A stretch of DNA of 43,511 nt, from contig NZ_ATJV01000057.1 in assembly GCF_000443165.1 (NCBI RefSeq), forward strand, positions 1-43,511, written 5' to 3'. Of this stretch, positions 24,133 to 33,820 are shown one piece after another. Source of the DNA: Thauera terpenica 58Eu (GTDB taxonomy: Bacteria > Pseudomonadota > Gammaproteobacteria > Burkholderiales > Rhodocyclaceae). Each line of letters starts with the position of its first letter. The first letter of the stretch is position 1. The notes under the pieces are model-generated. The model worked only from the letters and a program-made list of their open reading frames with translations, was not told the origin of the DNA and did no database searches. A program made the position numbers and the translations under genes.

Positions 24133-26841
24133 ATGCCCGAATCCGCCCCCGTTCGCCGCAGCCCAGCGCGCTGGTACTGGGCCGCGCCTTACGTTGCGGT
24201 GGTTTTTTTTGCGCTCAGCATGCTGGCCCTGGTGTGGCTGCTGCAGCAGCGCGAGATCGAGGCCGAGCGCGGCGCCATCGTGCGCGACCTGCAGTGGGCC
24301 GAGCAGACCATGCGCCGGCAGATGCTCTCCACCGAAGAGTTTCTCGGCCAGCTTGGGCGTGACCTGGCGGCCGAGTTCATCGATCACGATGACTTTCAGC
24401 TGCGCGCCAATCAGTACATCGCCAACAATGGCGAGCTGGCCAACATCGCCTGGGTGGGAGCGGACGAGATCGTGCGCTGGACCGCGCCCTTCGACACCAC
24501 CGACTGGCTCAGCGGCGATGCGCTGGCGGGCGAGCAGATCCGTGCGCTGGAGCGCGCACGCAGCTCGGGCCGGCTGGCCTACGGCGACGCCTACCGCAGC
24601 GCGCGCGGCGACACCGCGCTCGAGGTGTACACCCCGGTGCTGCGCGGCGGTGAATTCCTTGGCGTGATCGTGGGCGCTTATTCGGTGGAGCGCATCGTGC
24701 GCTACCTGGTGCCGTCCTGGTTCGCGGACAAATACCGCCTGGTGTTGCACAAGCCGGGCGGTGAGGTGCTGGCCGCCAATTCCACCCTGCAGAGCGTCGA
24801 CGAATCGCTGTCCTTCGAGTTGGCGCTCGATCCACCCGGCAATGGCCTGGCCTTGCGCGCCACCGCCGTGCGCAGCCGTGGTGAGCTGCCCCATGCCCTG
24901 CCCAGCGTGCTCATCATCGGCTTGTCGGTGCTGGTGCTGTGGAGTCTGTGGAGCCTGCGCTCGCATGTGCTGCGCCGCGTGCAGGTGGAAAAGGAGCGCG
25001 ACCGCCTGTTCAACCTGTCGCTCGACATCCTGTGCGTGGTCGGCCTCGATGGGCGTTTTCGGCGCTGCAATCCGGCCTTCGAGCGCATCCTTGGCCATGC
25101 CCCCGATGAGCTGCCCGGGCAGGCCTTGATCGACTTCGTGCATGCCGATGAGGTCGGCAGCACGCTGGAGCAGATGCGCCGCCTGGGGGCAGGCGAGGCG
25201 GTGAAGTTCGAGAACCGCTGCCGTTGTGCCGATGGCGGCTACAAGTGGCTGGTGTGGAGCATCAACCCGGTGCGCGAAGAGCAGCTGGTGTACGCGGTGG
25301 CGCATGACATCACCGGACGCAAGGCCGCGGAAGAAGCGCTGCGTGCGGAATCGACTTTCCGCAAGGCGATGGAAGATTCCATGCTGACCGGCCTGCGTGC
25401 GATCGATCTGAGTGGCCGCATCATCTACGTGAACTCGGCCTTCTGCCGCATGGTGGGCTGGGACGAGGCCGAGCTGGTGGGTTTGTCGGCGCCCTTCCCC
25501 TACTGGGCGGAGGAGACGCGTGCGCAGAGCGAGCGCAAGCTGGCAATGACCCTGGCCGGGCAGGCGCCGGCGAGTGGCTTCGAGATGCGCATCCAGCGCA
25601 AGAACGGCGAGCGCTTCGATGCGCGCTTCTATCTGTCGCCCCTGATCGACGTGAGCGGACGCCAGACCGGCTGGATGGCCTCGATCACCGACATCACCGA
25701 GCCCAAGCGCGTGCGTGCCGCGCTGGAGGCGGCGCATGAGCGCTTCGAGGCGGTGCTCGACGGGCTGGACGCGGCGGTGTTCGTGGCCGATGCGCGTACC
25801 GATGAGATCCTGTTTGCCAACCGTGCGTTCAAGCACATCCATGGTTTCGACACCGTGGGGCGCACGGTGCGCGGCGTGGCCGTGCCCCAGCCCGAGCGTG
25901 GCGACTACCGCGTCGACCCGCGCGGGCTGGAACCCGCTGACGTGCCGCGTGAGCTGTTTGACGGTGAGTTGCAGCATCCGCTGTCGGGGCGCTGGTACCA
26001 CGTGCGCGAGCAGGCCACGCGCTGGGTGGACGGGCGCGTGGTGCGCATGGGCATTGCCACCGACATCACCGAACGCAAGCAGACCGCCGAGGTTTCGCGC
26101 CAGCAGGAAGAGCGCCTGCAGCGCACCGCGCGCCTGATCACCATGGGCGAGATGGCGTCCACGCTGGCGCATGAGCTCAACCAGCCGCTGTCGGCGATCG
26201 CCAACTACTGCGCGGGCTGCGTGACCCGCATGCAGAGTGGCAAGTGGAAGCCCGAAGAGGTGCTGAGCGCGATGCAGAAGGCCAGCTTTCAGGCCGATCG
26301 CGCCGGCAAGATCATCCGCCGCGTGCGTGACTTCGTGAAAAAGAGCGAGCCGCGGCGGCGCGCGCTGGCGCTGGCGGAGATCCTCGATGACGCCCTGGGC
26401 TTTGCCGAGATCGAGGCCCATCGCACCGGCATCCGGCTGGTGGCCGAGATCGAGCCCGAGCTGCCGCTGGTGTTCGCCGACCGCATCATGATCGAGCAGG
26501 TGGTGCTCAACCTGATCCGCAACGGCCTGGATGCGATGGCCGAGACCTTGCCCGAGCAGCGTGTGCTGCGCGTGCGCGCGCGCAGCTTTGGCAAGGGCGC
26601 GGTCGAGGTGGCGGTGATAGATCGCGGTCACGGTATCAGCGAAGAGGGCCGGAAGCGCCTGTTTACCGCCTTTTACACCACCAAGACCGAGGGCATGGGC
26701 ATGGGGCTGAACATCTGCCGTTCGATCATCGAGTTCCACGACGGCCGACTGATCGTCGACGAGAACCCCGAAGGCGGTACCATATTCTCGTTTACCTTGC
26801 CCACGGAGTCCGCCAGTGAGCGCCCAGCCCACAGCGTCTGA
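24133..26841 (+). CDS. Membrane-bound PAS-domain sensor histidine kinase
   Basis: 902 residues. One membrane helix (about 18-38), a periplasmic sensing region of about 215 residues (Cache-like, with TALEVYTPVLRGGEFLGVIV), a second helix (about 255-275), three PAS domains (about 295-410, 415-530, 535-655), then HisKA with phospho-acceptor His680 in LAHELNQPLSAI and HATPase with NLIRNGLDAM, DRGHGIS and GMGMGLNICRS. The HELNQP box and partner regulator are of the FixL/TodS-TtrS kind. No haem-binding PAS of FixL is evident. The stop overlaps the response-regulator gene by 26 bp. The signal is unknown; the divergent binding protein is a candidate link. Confidence 0.88.
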   Translation: MPESAPVRRSPARWYWAAPYVAVVFFALSMLALVWLLQQREIEAERGAIVRDLQWAEQTMRRQMLSTEEFLGQLGRDLAAEFIDHDDFQLRANQYIANNGELANIAWVGADEIVRWTAPFDTTDWLSGDALAGEQIRALERARSSGRLAYGDAYRSARGDTALEVYTPVLRGGEFLGVIVGAYSVERIVRYLVPSWFADKYRLVLHKPGGEVLAANSTLQSVDESLSFELALDPPGNGLALRATAVRSRGELPHALPSVLIIGLSVLVLWSLWSLRSHVLRRVQVEKERDRLFNLSLDILCVVGLDGRFRRCNPAFERILGHAPDELPGQALIDFVHADEVGSTLEQMRRLGAGEAVKFENRCRCADGGYKWLVWSINPVREEQLVYAVAHDITGRKAAEEALRAESTFRKAMEDSMLTGLRAIDLSGRIIYVNSAFCRMVGWDEAELVGLSAPFPYWAEETRAQSERKLAMTLAGQAPASGFEMRIQRKNGERFDARFYLSPLIDVSGRQTGWMASITDITEPKRVRAALEAAHERFEAVLDGLDAAVFVADARTDEILFANRAFKHIHGFDTVGRTVRGVAVPQPERGDYRVDPRGLEPADVPRELFDGELQHPLSGRWYHVREQATRWVDGRVVRMGIATDITERKQTAEVSRQQEERLQRTARLITMGEMASTLAHELNQPLSAIANYCAGCVTRMQSGKWKPEEVLSAMQKASFQADRAGKIIRRVRDFVKKSEPRRRALALAEILDDALGFAEIEAHRTGIRLVAEIEPELPLVFADRIMIEQVVLNLIRNGLDAMAETLPEQRVLRVRARSFGKGAVEVAVIDRGHGISEEGRKRLFTAFYTTKTEGMGMGLNICRSIIEFHDGRLIVDENPEGGTIFSFTLPTESASERPAHSV

Positions 26842-27454
26842 ACAGATCATCCATGTCGTCGACGACGACGAAGCCTTGCGCGACTCCATGACCTGGATGC
26901 TCGAGGGCAACAATTACAAGGTCGCCACCTACGACTCCGCCGACGCTTTCTTGCGCGTGATCAGCCCCGTCATGGTCGGTTGCGTGGTGCTCGATGTGCG
27001 CATGCCGGGCATGAGCGGGCTGGAGTTGTTCGAAGAGTTGGGGCGGCGCGGCTGCACCCTGCCGGTGGTGTTCATCACCGGTCATGGTGACGTGCCGATG
27101 GCGGTGTCGGCGCTGAAGAAGGGCGCGGTCGATTTCATCGAAAAGCCCTTCAGCGAGGCCGACATGCTGCGCCTGATCGAGCAGTGCCTGATGCTGGAGC
27201 GCGGCAACCGCGACAAGCGTCTGCAGGAGGCCGACACCGTGCGCCGCCTCGAGCACCTCACCCAGCGCGAACGTGAAGTGCTGGGCCTGATCATCATCGG
27301 CAAGCTCAACAAGCAGATCGCCGACGTGCTGGGCATCAGCATCAAGACGGTGGAGGTGCACCGTGCGCGGGTGATGGAGAAGATGGGCGTCAATTCGCTG
27401 GCCGAACTGGTGCAGCACGTGGTGACGGTGGACCCTGACAAAGTGCTGCGTTGA
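26816..27454 (+). CDS. FixJ/TtrR-type LuxR-family response regulator
   Basis: 212 residues from a GTG at 26816 with GGAG 8 bases upstream. Receiver domain (about 10-125) with the acidic pair in VVDDDEALRD, phospho-acceptor Asp60 (VVLDVRMPGMSG) and Lys110 (IEKPF); LuxR-type DNA-binding domain (about 142-205) with LTQREREVLGLIIIGKLNKQ and IKTVEVHRARVMEKM. It overlaps the kinase gene, so the two form a two-component pair. Target genes are not known; the adjacent binding-protein gene is an obvious candidate. Confidence 0.92.
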   Translation: MSAQPTASEQIIHVVDDDEALRDSMTWMLEGNNYKVATYDSADAFLRVISPVMVGCVVLDVRMPGMSGLELFEELGRRGCTLPVVFITGHGDVPMAVSALKKGAVDFIEKPFSEADMLRLIEQCLMLERGNRDKRLQEADTVRRLEHLTQREREVLGLIIIGKLNKQIADVLGISIKTVEVHRARVMEKMGVNSLAELVQHVVTVDPDKVLR

Positions 27455-27520
27455 GCGCGACCGGCAGTTTTGCTGTGTAAGCGCGATTATGGTCATCGCC
27501 CGATGTGATAATTTCGCGCG

Positions 27521-29269
27521 ATGACCGGAATCAACGCACTTTTCCTGCTGGCCGGCCTGCTGCTGTTCATCAGCGTGTTGGCCAGCACCATCTCCGCCCG
27601 CCTCGGGCTGCCGCTGCTGCTGCTCTTCCTCGCGGTCGGCATGCTCGCCGGCCAGGACGGGCCGGGTGGCATCGTCTTCAACGATTACTTCATCGCCACC
27701 CTGATCGGCCAGCTCGCGCTCGCCGTGATCCTGCTCGATGGCGGCTTGCGCACACGGGTGTCGAGCTTTCGGGTGGCCTTGAAGCCGGCCGCGGTGCTGG
27801 CGACCTGGGGGGTGATAGGCACAGCCGGGCTGTTGGGTATTTTTGCCACCTGGCTGCTGGATGTGGACTGGCGCCTGGGCATGTTGCTGGCGGCGATCGT
27901 GGGCTCGACCGACGCCGCGGCGGTGTTCGCCTTGCTGCGCAACAGCGGGGTGCGGCTCAACGAGCGCGTGCAGGCCACGCTGGAGATCGAATCCGGCGCC
28001 AACGACCCGATGGCGATCCTGCTGGTCACGGCGCTGGTCGAATTGTTGCTCAACCCGGAGCAGGGCAGTGTGGGCGGCATTGCCTGGATGCTCGTCAGCC
28101 AGCTCGGGCTGGGAGGGCTGATCGGCATCGTGGGCGGGTGGATCCTGTCGCGCCTGATGGGCAAGCTCAACCTCGCCGAAGGCCTGTATGCGCTGCTGAT
28201 CCTGTCGGGCGGCCTGCTCATCTTCGCCGCTACCAACCTGATGAACGGCAGCGGTTTTCTCGCCGTGTACCTGGCGGGCATTGTCGTCGGCAACCGCCGC
28301 AGCCACGCCACCGAGCATGTGCTGCGGGTGATGGATGGCCTGGCCTGGCTGGCGCAGGCGGGCATGTTCGTGGTGCTGGGCCTGCTGGTGAATCCGACCA
28401 ACATGATCGAGTACATCTGGGAGGCGCTGGCGATGGCGGTGTTTCTCACCCTGGTCGCGCGCCCGATCGCGGTGTTGATCGGTCTGTGGCCCTTCCATTA
28501 CAAGCGCAATGAGCTCGCTTACGTGAGCTGGGTGGGGCTGCGGGGCGCGGTGCCGGTCACGCTGGCGATCTTTCCGGTGATGATGGGGGTGCCGGACGCG
28601 CAGCTCCTGTTCAATGTGGCGTTCGCGGTGGTGCTGCTGTCGTTGACGGTGCAGGGCGCCACGGTGCCGATCGCGGCGCGCTGGCTCAAGGTCGAGGTGC
28701 CGCGCCGGCCCGAACCGGTGGATGTGCGCGAGGTGTGGGTGGGCAGCCGGGCTGCGCTGGACTTGCTGGAGTATCGGGTCGAGGCGGGCTCGCACGCGGA
28801 AGGGCGTCGCCCCGATGAGGTGGCGGCCGAAGCCGGCGGCAGCAGCGTGCGCTGTGTGGCGCTGGTGCGCCGCGGCAAGCTCCATGGCCTGGAACTGGAG
28901 ACGCGCCTGATGGGCAATGACTCGCTGTGGCTGGTGGCGCCCAACGAGCTGGCGGGCGAGATCGCGCGCCTGTTCAGCAGCAGTGGCGATGAATTGAGCG
29001 CCGATGCCAGCTTCTTCGGCGAGTTCGTGGTCGATCCGTCGGCGCTGGCCGGCGAGCTGGCGATGGCCTATGGCCTCACGGTGCGGGACGAGGAGTCCGG
29101 CCTGCGTCTGCACGACATGATGCGCCGGCGCCTGAATCGCCCGGCGGTGGTCGGTGACCGGGTGGAGCTGGGGGCGTTCGTGCTCACCGTGCGCGAAATG
29201 AGCGCGAGCGGGGTGATTTCTGCTGTCGGCCTCAAATGTCCGCCGCTTGCCGGGCTCAAGCGCGAATAG
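27521..29269 (+). CDS. K+/H+ antiporter, CPA1 family (NhaP2/CvrA-like)
   Basis: 582 residues with about 12-13 membrane helices in the first 400, including IVGSTDAAAVFALLRNSGVR and the core LEIESGANDPMAILL, typical of CPA1 antiporters. After the membrane part come a TrkA-C/RCK_C-like domain (about 400-480, FSSS end) and a CorC/HlyC-like domain (about 490-575), the arrangement of NhaP2 (CvrA) proteins that exchange K+ for protons. It stands alone between the regulator gene and folD. Confidence 0.88.
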   Translation: MTGINALFLLAGLLLFISVLASTISARLGLPLLLLFLAVGMLAGQDGPGGIVFNDYFIATLIGQLALAVILLDGGLRTRVSSFRVALKPAAVLATWGVIGTAGLLGIFATWLLDVDWRLGMLLAAIVGSTDAAAVFALLRNSGVRLNERVQATLEIESGANDPMAILLVTALVELLLNPEQGSVGGIAWMLVSQLGLGGLIGIVGGWILSRLMGKLNLAEGLYALLILSGGLLIFAATNLMNGSGFLAVYLAGIVVGNRRSHATEHVLRVMDGLAWLAQAGMFVVLGLLVNPTNMIEYIWEALAMAVFLTLVARPIAVLIGLWPFHYKRNELAYVSWVGLRGAVPVTLAIFPVMMGVPDAQLLFNVAFAVVLLSLTVQGATVPIAARWLKVEVPRRPEPVDVREVWVGSRAALDLLEYRVEAGSHAEGRRPDEVAAEAGGSSVRCVALVRRGKLHGLELETRLMGNDSLWLVAPNELAGEIARLFSSSGDELSADASFFGEFVVDPSALAGELAMAYGLTVRDEESGLRLHDMMRRRLNRPAVVGDRVELGAFVLTVREMSASGVISAVGLKCPPLAGLKRE

Positions 29270-29383
29270 CAAAAACACAACGCGAGCGTGGGTTTGCCAG
29301 GGCGATGGTGGGCAAAGTCGGTAGTCAGGTGCTCGGCCGGGGCCGCTTGCTGTTAAAATCGCGAGCTTTTTGAGGCTCTACCG

Positions 29384-30259
29384 ATGACCGCTCGCATCAT
29401 CGACGGCAACGCGCTCTCGGCGCGGGTGCGTGATGAAATCGCACAACGTGCCGCAGCGCTCACCGCACGCGGTGTGCAGCCCTGTCTGGCGGTCATCCTG
29501 GTGGGCGGCGATGCCGCGTCCGCGGTGTATGTGCGCAACAAGGTCGCCGGCTGCGAAAAGGCCGGCATCCGGTCGCTGCGCTTCGATTACCCCGCCAACG
29601 CCACCCAGGAAGAGGTCATGGCCAAGCTCGCCGACCTCAACGCCGACCCCGCGGTGCACGGCATCCTGGTGCAACTGCCGTTGCCCAAGCATCTGGACGA
29701 GACCCAGGTGCTGGAGACCATCGACGTCACCAAGGACGTGGACGGCTTTCACGCCGAGAACGTCGGCCGTCTGTCGCAAGGTCTGGAAGCCTTCATCCCC
29801 TGTACGCCGCATGGCGTGATGAAGATGCTGGAAAGCGCCGAGGTGCCGGTGCAGGGCGCCGAGGCGGTGATCATCGGGCGCTCGAACATCGTCGGCAAAC
29901 CGATGGCGATGCTGCTGACCAATGCCGGCGCCACCGTCACCGTGTGCCACTCCAAAACGCGTGATCTTGCTTCCCACACCCGCCGTGCCGACATCCTGGT
30001 CGCCGCCATCGGCAAGCCGCGCTTTGTCACCGCCGACATGGTCAAGCCCGGTGCCACGGTGATCGACGTCGGCATCAACCGTCTGCAGGATGGCCCCGAT
30101 GCGGGCAAGCTGTGTGGCGACGTCGATTTCGAGGCGGTCAAGGCCGTGGCCGCGGCCATCACCCCGGTGCCCGGTGGCGTGGGACCGATGACGATCACCA
30201 TGTTGCTGGAAAATACCGTGATTTCCGCGGCGCGCGTTGCGCGCGCGGCACGCAAGTGA
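29384..30259 (+). CDS. folD: Methylenetetrahydrofolate dehydrogenase/cyclohydrolase
   Basis: 291 residues with FolD signatures: [14 protein letters not shown] with catalytic Tyr49 and Lys53, [23 protein letters not shown], the NADP-binding [17 protein letters not shown] and C-terminal [18 protein letters not shown]. It interconverts methylene-, methenyl- and formyl-tetrahydrofolate and supplies formyl groups for purine synthesis, fitting with purE and purK that follow at 9-bp and 10-bp gaps. A TAAAAT at 29354-29359 could be a -10 element, but no good -35 is seen. Confidence 0.97.
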   Translation: MTARIIDGNALSARVRDEIAQRAAALTARGVQPCLAVILVGGDAASAVYVRNKVAGCEKAGIRSLRFDYPANATQEEVMAKLADLNADPAVHGILVQLPLPKHLDETQVLETIDVTKDVDGFHAENVGRLSQGLEAFIPCTPHGVMKMLESAEVPVQGAEAVIIGRSNIVGKPMAMLLTNAGATVTVCHSKTRDLASHTRRADILVAAIGKPRFVTADMVKPGATVIDVGINRLQDGPDAGKLCGDVDFEAVKAVAAAITPVPGGVGPMTITMLLENTVISAARVARAARK

Positions 30260-30268
30260 GGAGGCAGG

Positions 30269-30760
30269 ATGACTGAAGCCAAGCCCGTTGTCGGCATCAT
30301 CATGGGGTCCAACTCGGACTGGCCCACGATGAAGGCCGCGGCCAGGGTGCTGGAAGAGTTCGGCGTGCCCTTCGAGGCCAGCGTCGTCTCCGCCCACCGC
30401 ACCCCCGACCTGATGTTCGACTATGCAGAGAGCGCACGCGAACGCGGGCTCAAGGCCATCATCGCCGGTGCCGGTGGCGCAGCCCATCTGCCGGGCATGG
30501 TGGCGGCCAAGACCACGCTGCCGGTGCTGGGCGTGCCGGTGCAATCGAAAGCCTTGTCCGGGCAGGACTCCTTGTTGTCCATCGTGCAGATGCCCAAGGG
30601 CATCCCGGTGGCCACTTTCGCCATCGGCGAGGCGGGTGCGGCCAATGCTGCGCTGTTCGCGGTGGCGCTGCTGGCCAATGAAGATGCCGCGCTCGCCGCC
30701 AGACTCACCGATTTCCGTGCCCGCCAGACCCAGGCGGTGCTCGACATGACCCTGGATTGA
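30269..30760 (+). CDS. purE: N5-carboxyaminoimidazole ribonucleotide mutase
   Basis: 163 residues, class I Pur[37 protein letters not shown] and [20 protein letters not shown] followed by [20 protein letters not shown]. It moves the carboxyl group from N5-CAIR to make CAIR in de novo purine synthesis. GAGGAGG precedes the ATG. It works directly after PurK in the pathway and is co-transcribed with it. Confidence 0.98.
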   Translation: MTEAKPVVGIIMGSNSDWPTMKAAARVLEEFGVPFEASVVSAHRTPDLMFDYAESARERGLKAIIAGAGGAAHLPGMVAAKTTLPVLGVPVQSKALSGQDSLLSIVQMPKGIPVATFAIGEAGAANAALFAVALLANEDAALAARLTDFRARQTQAVLDMTLD

Positions 30761-30770
30761 GAGCCGCATC

Positions 30771-31937
30771 ATGATCCTCCCGCCTGCCACCCTTGGCATG
30801 CTCGGCGGCGGCCAGCTCGGCCGCTTTTTCGTTTCGGCCGCGCACGAGATGGGCTACAAGGTGTGGGTGCTCGACCCCGATCCACACAGCCCGGCTGGCC
30901 TCGTCGCTGACCGCCACCTCATCGCCGCCTACGACGACTACGTGGCGCTCGACACCCTGGGCGCCGAGTGCGCTGCAGTGACGACCGAATTCGAGAACGT
31001 TCCCGCCGACACCCTGGACTACCTGAGCAAGTTCATCCCGGTGCATCCGGCGGCGAGCGCGGTGGCGGTGTGCCAGAACCGTATCGCAGAAAAGACCTTT
31101 CTCGCCGAGCACGGCCTGCCGCACGGCCCGTTTGCGGTCATCCGTGGCGAGGACGACATCCGTGCGGCCGATGCCGGGCTGTTTCCCGCAGTGCTCAAGG
31201 TGGCGCGCTTCGGCTACGACGGCAAGGGTCAGGCGCGCGTGGCTGACCGTGAGCAGGCGCTGGCCGCCTTCCAGCACTTCAAGGCCGAGCCCTGCGTGCT
31301 GGAGAAGATGCTGACCCTGGACTTTGAAGTCTCGGTGGTGCTGGCACGTGACGAGGCGGGCACGGTGCGTGCCTTCCCGCCCGGCGAGAACCGCCACCGC
31401 AACGGCATTCTTGACGTCACCATCGCGCCGGCGCTGGCCTTGGCCAGTCTGAGTGCGGACATGCAAGGTAGCGCCGAGCGTATTGCCGAGCGCATCGCCG
31501 ATAAGCTCGGCTATGTCGGCACGCTGGGCGTGGAGTTCTTCGTCTGCGGCGGCGAGCTGTTCGTCAACGAAATGGCGCCGCGTCCGCACAACAGCGGTCA
31601 CCACACCATCGACGCCTGTGACGTCAGCCAGTACGAACAGCAGGTCAGGGCGCTGTGCGGCCTGGCGCTGGCCACGCCGCGCCAGCATTCGGCCGCGGTC
31701 ATGGTCAATGTGCTGGGCGAGCTCTGGTATGAGGATGGCAAGGGTCACGGCCCTTATCGCGAACCCGACTGGTCGGTGCTGCACGCGGTGCCCGGCCTGC
31801 GCCTGCATCTGTACGCCAAGCACCACGCTCGCGCCGGGCGCAAGATGGGCCACTTCGTCGTCATCGGCGACGACCCCGCCCAGGTGCTGGAGCGCGCCCT
31901 GCAGGCGCGCGCCGCAATCGGCATCCGCGACGAGTGA
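30771..31937 (+). CDS. purK: N5-carboxyaminoimidazole ribonucleotide synthase
   Basis: 388 residues with ATP-grasp architecture: TLGMLGGGQLGRFFVSAAHE, CQNRIAEKTFLAEHGLP, VLKVARFGYDGKGQARV, GVEFFVCGGELFVNEMAPRP and HNSGHHTIDACDVSQYEQ. It uses ATP and bicarbonate to carboxylate AIR to N5-CAIR, the substrate of PurE encoded 10 bp upstream. Confidence 0.98.
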   Translation: MILPPATLGMLGGGQLGRFFVSAAHEMGYKVWVLDPDPHSPAGLVADRHLIAAYDDYVALDTLGAECAAVTTEFENVPADTLDYLSKFIPVHPAASAVAVCQNRIAEKTFLAEHGLPHGPFAVIRGEDDIRAADAGLFPAVLKVARFGYDGKGQARVADREQALAAFQHFKAEPCVLEKMLTLDFEVSVVLARDEAGTVRAFPPGENRHRNGILDVTIAPALALASLSADMQGSAERIAERIADKLGYVGTLGVEFFVCGGELFVNEMAPRPHNSGHHTIDACDVSQYEQQVRALCGLALATPRQHSAAVMVNVLGELWYEDGKGHGPYREPDWSVLHAVPGLRLHLYAKHHARAGRKMGHFVVIGDDPAQVLERALQARAAIGIRDE

Positions 31938-31961
31938 GGCCGCAGCGATGAGAGCCCGTCG

Positions 31962-33065
31962 ATGAGCGCAGCCGGCGCGCCGCCGCGCGGTCGCATCGAG
32001 CCGCCCACGCTGGTCGCCATCCGCCAAGCGGCCGCGCTGCTGCGTGCGGGTGACATCGTCGGCATGCCGACCGAGACCGTCTATGGCCTGGCGGCCGATG
32101 CGCTCAACCCCGAGGCGGTGAGCAGGATCTTCGCCGCCAAGGGCCGCCCCGCCGACCATCCGCTCATCGTGCATCTGCCCTCGGCCGAGCACTTGCCGCG
32201 CTGGGCCGCGCACATCCCCAAGGACGCCATCGCGCTCGCGCGCGCCTTCTGGCCCGGCCCGCTGACGCTGATCCTGAAGCGCACCTCCGAGGTGCCCGAC
32301 GAAGTCACCGGCGGACAGGATACCGTCGGCCTGCGCGTGCCCTCGCACCCCATTGCGCTCGCCTTGCTACAGGTGTTCGACTCCGGCATCGCCGCGCCCA
32401 GCGCCAATCGCTTTGGCCGCATCAGCCCGACCACTGCCGCGCACGTGCACGAAGAGCTCGGCGAGCGCGTGGCGATGATCCTCGACGGCGGCCCCTGCGC
32501 GGTGGGCATCGAATCGACCATCCTCGACTTTTCGCGCGATGTGCCGGAAATCCTGCGCCCGGGGGCGATCACCGCCGAGGACATCGCCCGCATCATCGGC
32601 CGCCGGCCGCGCGTGCGTGGCGAGACCGCGCCGAGCGGTGTTGCCGGTGAAGCGGCCAATGACGCCGCCACCGATGCTGCTGCTCACGGCAGCGCTGCTG
32701 CCGCCGCAACACCCGCGCCCCGCGTCTCCGGCGCGCTTGCCGCCCACTACGCCCCGCGCACGCCGCTGCGTCTGGTGCATGCAGCCCAGCTTGCCGATCA
32801 CGCCGCCGTGCTGGCGGGGGAGGGCAGCCGGGTTGCCGTGCTGGCGCATGCCGTGCCCAATCCCGATGATTCGCGCCTGATCTGGCAGGCCATGCCCGCC
32901 GACCCCGCCGCCTACGCGCAAGAGCTCTACGCCAGCCTGCGCGCGCTCGATGCGCTCAACGCCGACTTCATCCTCATCGAAGCCCTACCCGAAGGCCTGG
33001 CCTGGCGCGCGCTCGCCGATCGCCTCGGGCGAGCGGCGGTGGGTTCGGGGGCAGCGGCGGATTAG
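31962..33065 (+). CDS. Threonylcarbamoyl-AMP synthase, Sua5 type
   Basis: 367 residues. YrdC domain (about 20-205) with GMPTETVYGLAADALNPEAV, RIFAAKGRPADHPLIVHL, RAFWPGPLTLILKR and SANRFGRISPTTAAHV, followed by a linker and a Sua5 C-terminal domain (about 235-365, SGALAAHYAPRTPLRLV). It makes threonylcarbamoyl-AMP for the t6A modification of tRNAs reading ANN codons. The long Sua5 form differs from the short TsaC. It ends the folD-purE-purK operon, 24 bp after purK. Confidence 0.93.
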   Translation: MSAAGAPPRGRIEPPTLVAIRQAAALLRAGDIVGMPTETVYGLAADALNPEAVSRIFAAKGRPADHPLIVHLPSAEHLPRWAAHIPKDAIALARAFWPGPLTLILKRTSEVPDEVTGGQDTVGLRVPSHPIALALLQVFDSGIAAPSANRFGRISPTTAAHVHEELGERVAMILDGGPCAVGIESTILDFSRDVPEILRPGAITAEDIARIIGRRPRVRGETAPSGVAGEAANDAATDAAAHGSAAAAATPAPRVSGALAAHYAPRTPLRLVHAAQLADHAAVLAGEGSRVAVLAHAVPNPDDSRLIWQAMPADPAAYAQELYASLRALDALNADFILIEALPEGLAWRALADRLGRAAVGSGAAAD

Positions 33066-33120
33066 CCTGGAGCCAAGCGCCTGCTGCGGATTTGTCCGGC
33101 GGCATCACGCTGGAAAGGGC

Positions 33121-33149
33121 TTCCATTTCATCCGCCGGCTTACTATAAT
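33121..33149 (+). promoter_or_regulatory. Promoter of the tRNA-Ala gene
   Basis: A consensus TATAAT (33144-33149) lies 13 bases before the tRNA; a weak TTCCAT (33121-33126) is 17 bases upstream as a possible -35. Confidence 0.6.
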
Positions 33150-33162
33150 TTGCCCTCTTTCA

Positions 33163-33238
<76 letters not shown>

Positions 33239-33245
33239 AATTGAA

Positions 33246-33276
33246 GGGCTCGGATAATCTCCGGGCCCTTTTTCTT
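33246..33276 (+). terminator. Terminator after tRNA-Ala
   Basis: GGGCTCGGA and TCCGGGCCC form a 9-bp stem with a G-U pair and a 5-base loop, followed directly by five T. Confidence 0.85.
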
Positions 33277-33490
33277 GCCTGAAATCCCCGCTCCATGCGG
33301 GGGTTCTGGCCATCCGTGCGGCGGGTGGCCACCCGCTGAAACGCGCGAAATCGGCCACTTTCTCTGCCAAAGCCGTCTCCGTTCTCCGTTTGGCCTGCGG
33401 GTAGGCGCAGATGGTGACCTAGCAAAATCAACAACTTGCGCGCGGCGGTTCATCGTCAACCAAGGCCGCCAGAGCATCGTCAGCGGTTAC

Positions 33491-33519
33491 TTGACCGTAT
33501 CGCAATCGAGATACATAAT
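33491..33519 (+). promoter_or_regulatory. Promoter of the RelB/YafQ operon
   Basis: TTGACC, 17 bases, CATAAT. The GCAAT...ATTGC arms at 33502-33522 form an inverted repeat across the -10 element and could be the antitoxin operator. Confidence 0.7.
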
Positions 33520-33541
33520 TGCGGAAACGGAGGATTCGATC

Positions 33542-33820
33542 ATGGCTCATTCCACGATGCTGCACGTCCGGGTGGACGACGAAATCAAGACGCAAGCCAG
33601 TGAGGCTCTGGCAGCCATGGGGCTGTCGGTGTCTGATGCCGTGCGCATCCTGCTCAAGCGCGTGGTGAACGACCAGGCCTTCCCGCTGGAGTTGAAGGTG
33701 CCTAACGCCCAGACCCGCGCGGCGATGGAAGAAGCCCGCACCATAGCCAAGGCGCGCACCGCCCGTTTTGAGTCTGCAGACGCCCTGATCGATGACCTCG
33801 AAAAAGCCCGCCAGCAGTAA
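33542..33820 (+). CDS. RelB/DinJ-family antitoxin
   Basis: 92 residues from the ATG at 33542, with GGAGG in front; the frame is open further upstream but without coding character. The ribbon-helix-helix start MLHVRVDDEIKTQASEALAA followed by MGLSVSDAVRILLKRVV is typical of RelB/DinJ. It neutralises the YafQ-type toxin encoded next (29-bp overlap) and should repress its own promoter. Confidence 0.92.
   Translation: MAHSTMLHVRVDDEIKTQASEALAAMGLSVSDAVRILLKRVVNDQAFPLELKVPNAQTRAAMEEARTIAKARTARFESADALIDDLEKARQQ

Larger units (their letters stand above)
33239..33541. other. Junction between tRNA and island
   Basis: This 303-bp stretch has the tRNA terminator, a CCCCGC/GCGGGG hairpin (33287-33303), a perfect 16-bp palindrome GCGGGTGGCCACCCGC (33321-33336), and the promoter of the RelB/YafQ operon at its end. 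I see no gene. Confidence 0.5.

Noticed and set aside
24133-26841. True FixL (oxygen-sensing haem kinase)
   Set aside because: The kinase and regulator resemble FixLJ in the core, but the N-terminus is a periplasmic sensing domain and no PAS shows the haem-binding His pattern clearly.
29281-29383. Riboswitch or PurR operator before folD
   Set aside because: Only about 110 bp, without a recognisable tetrahydrofolate or purine riboswitch fold and without an ACGCAAACGTTTGCGT-like palindrome.
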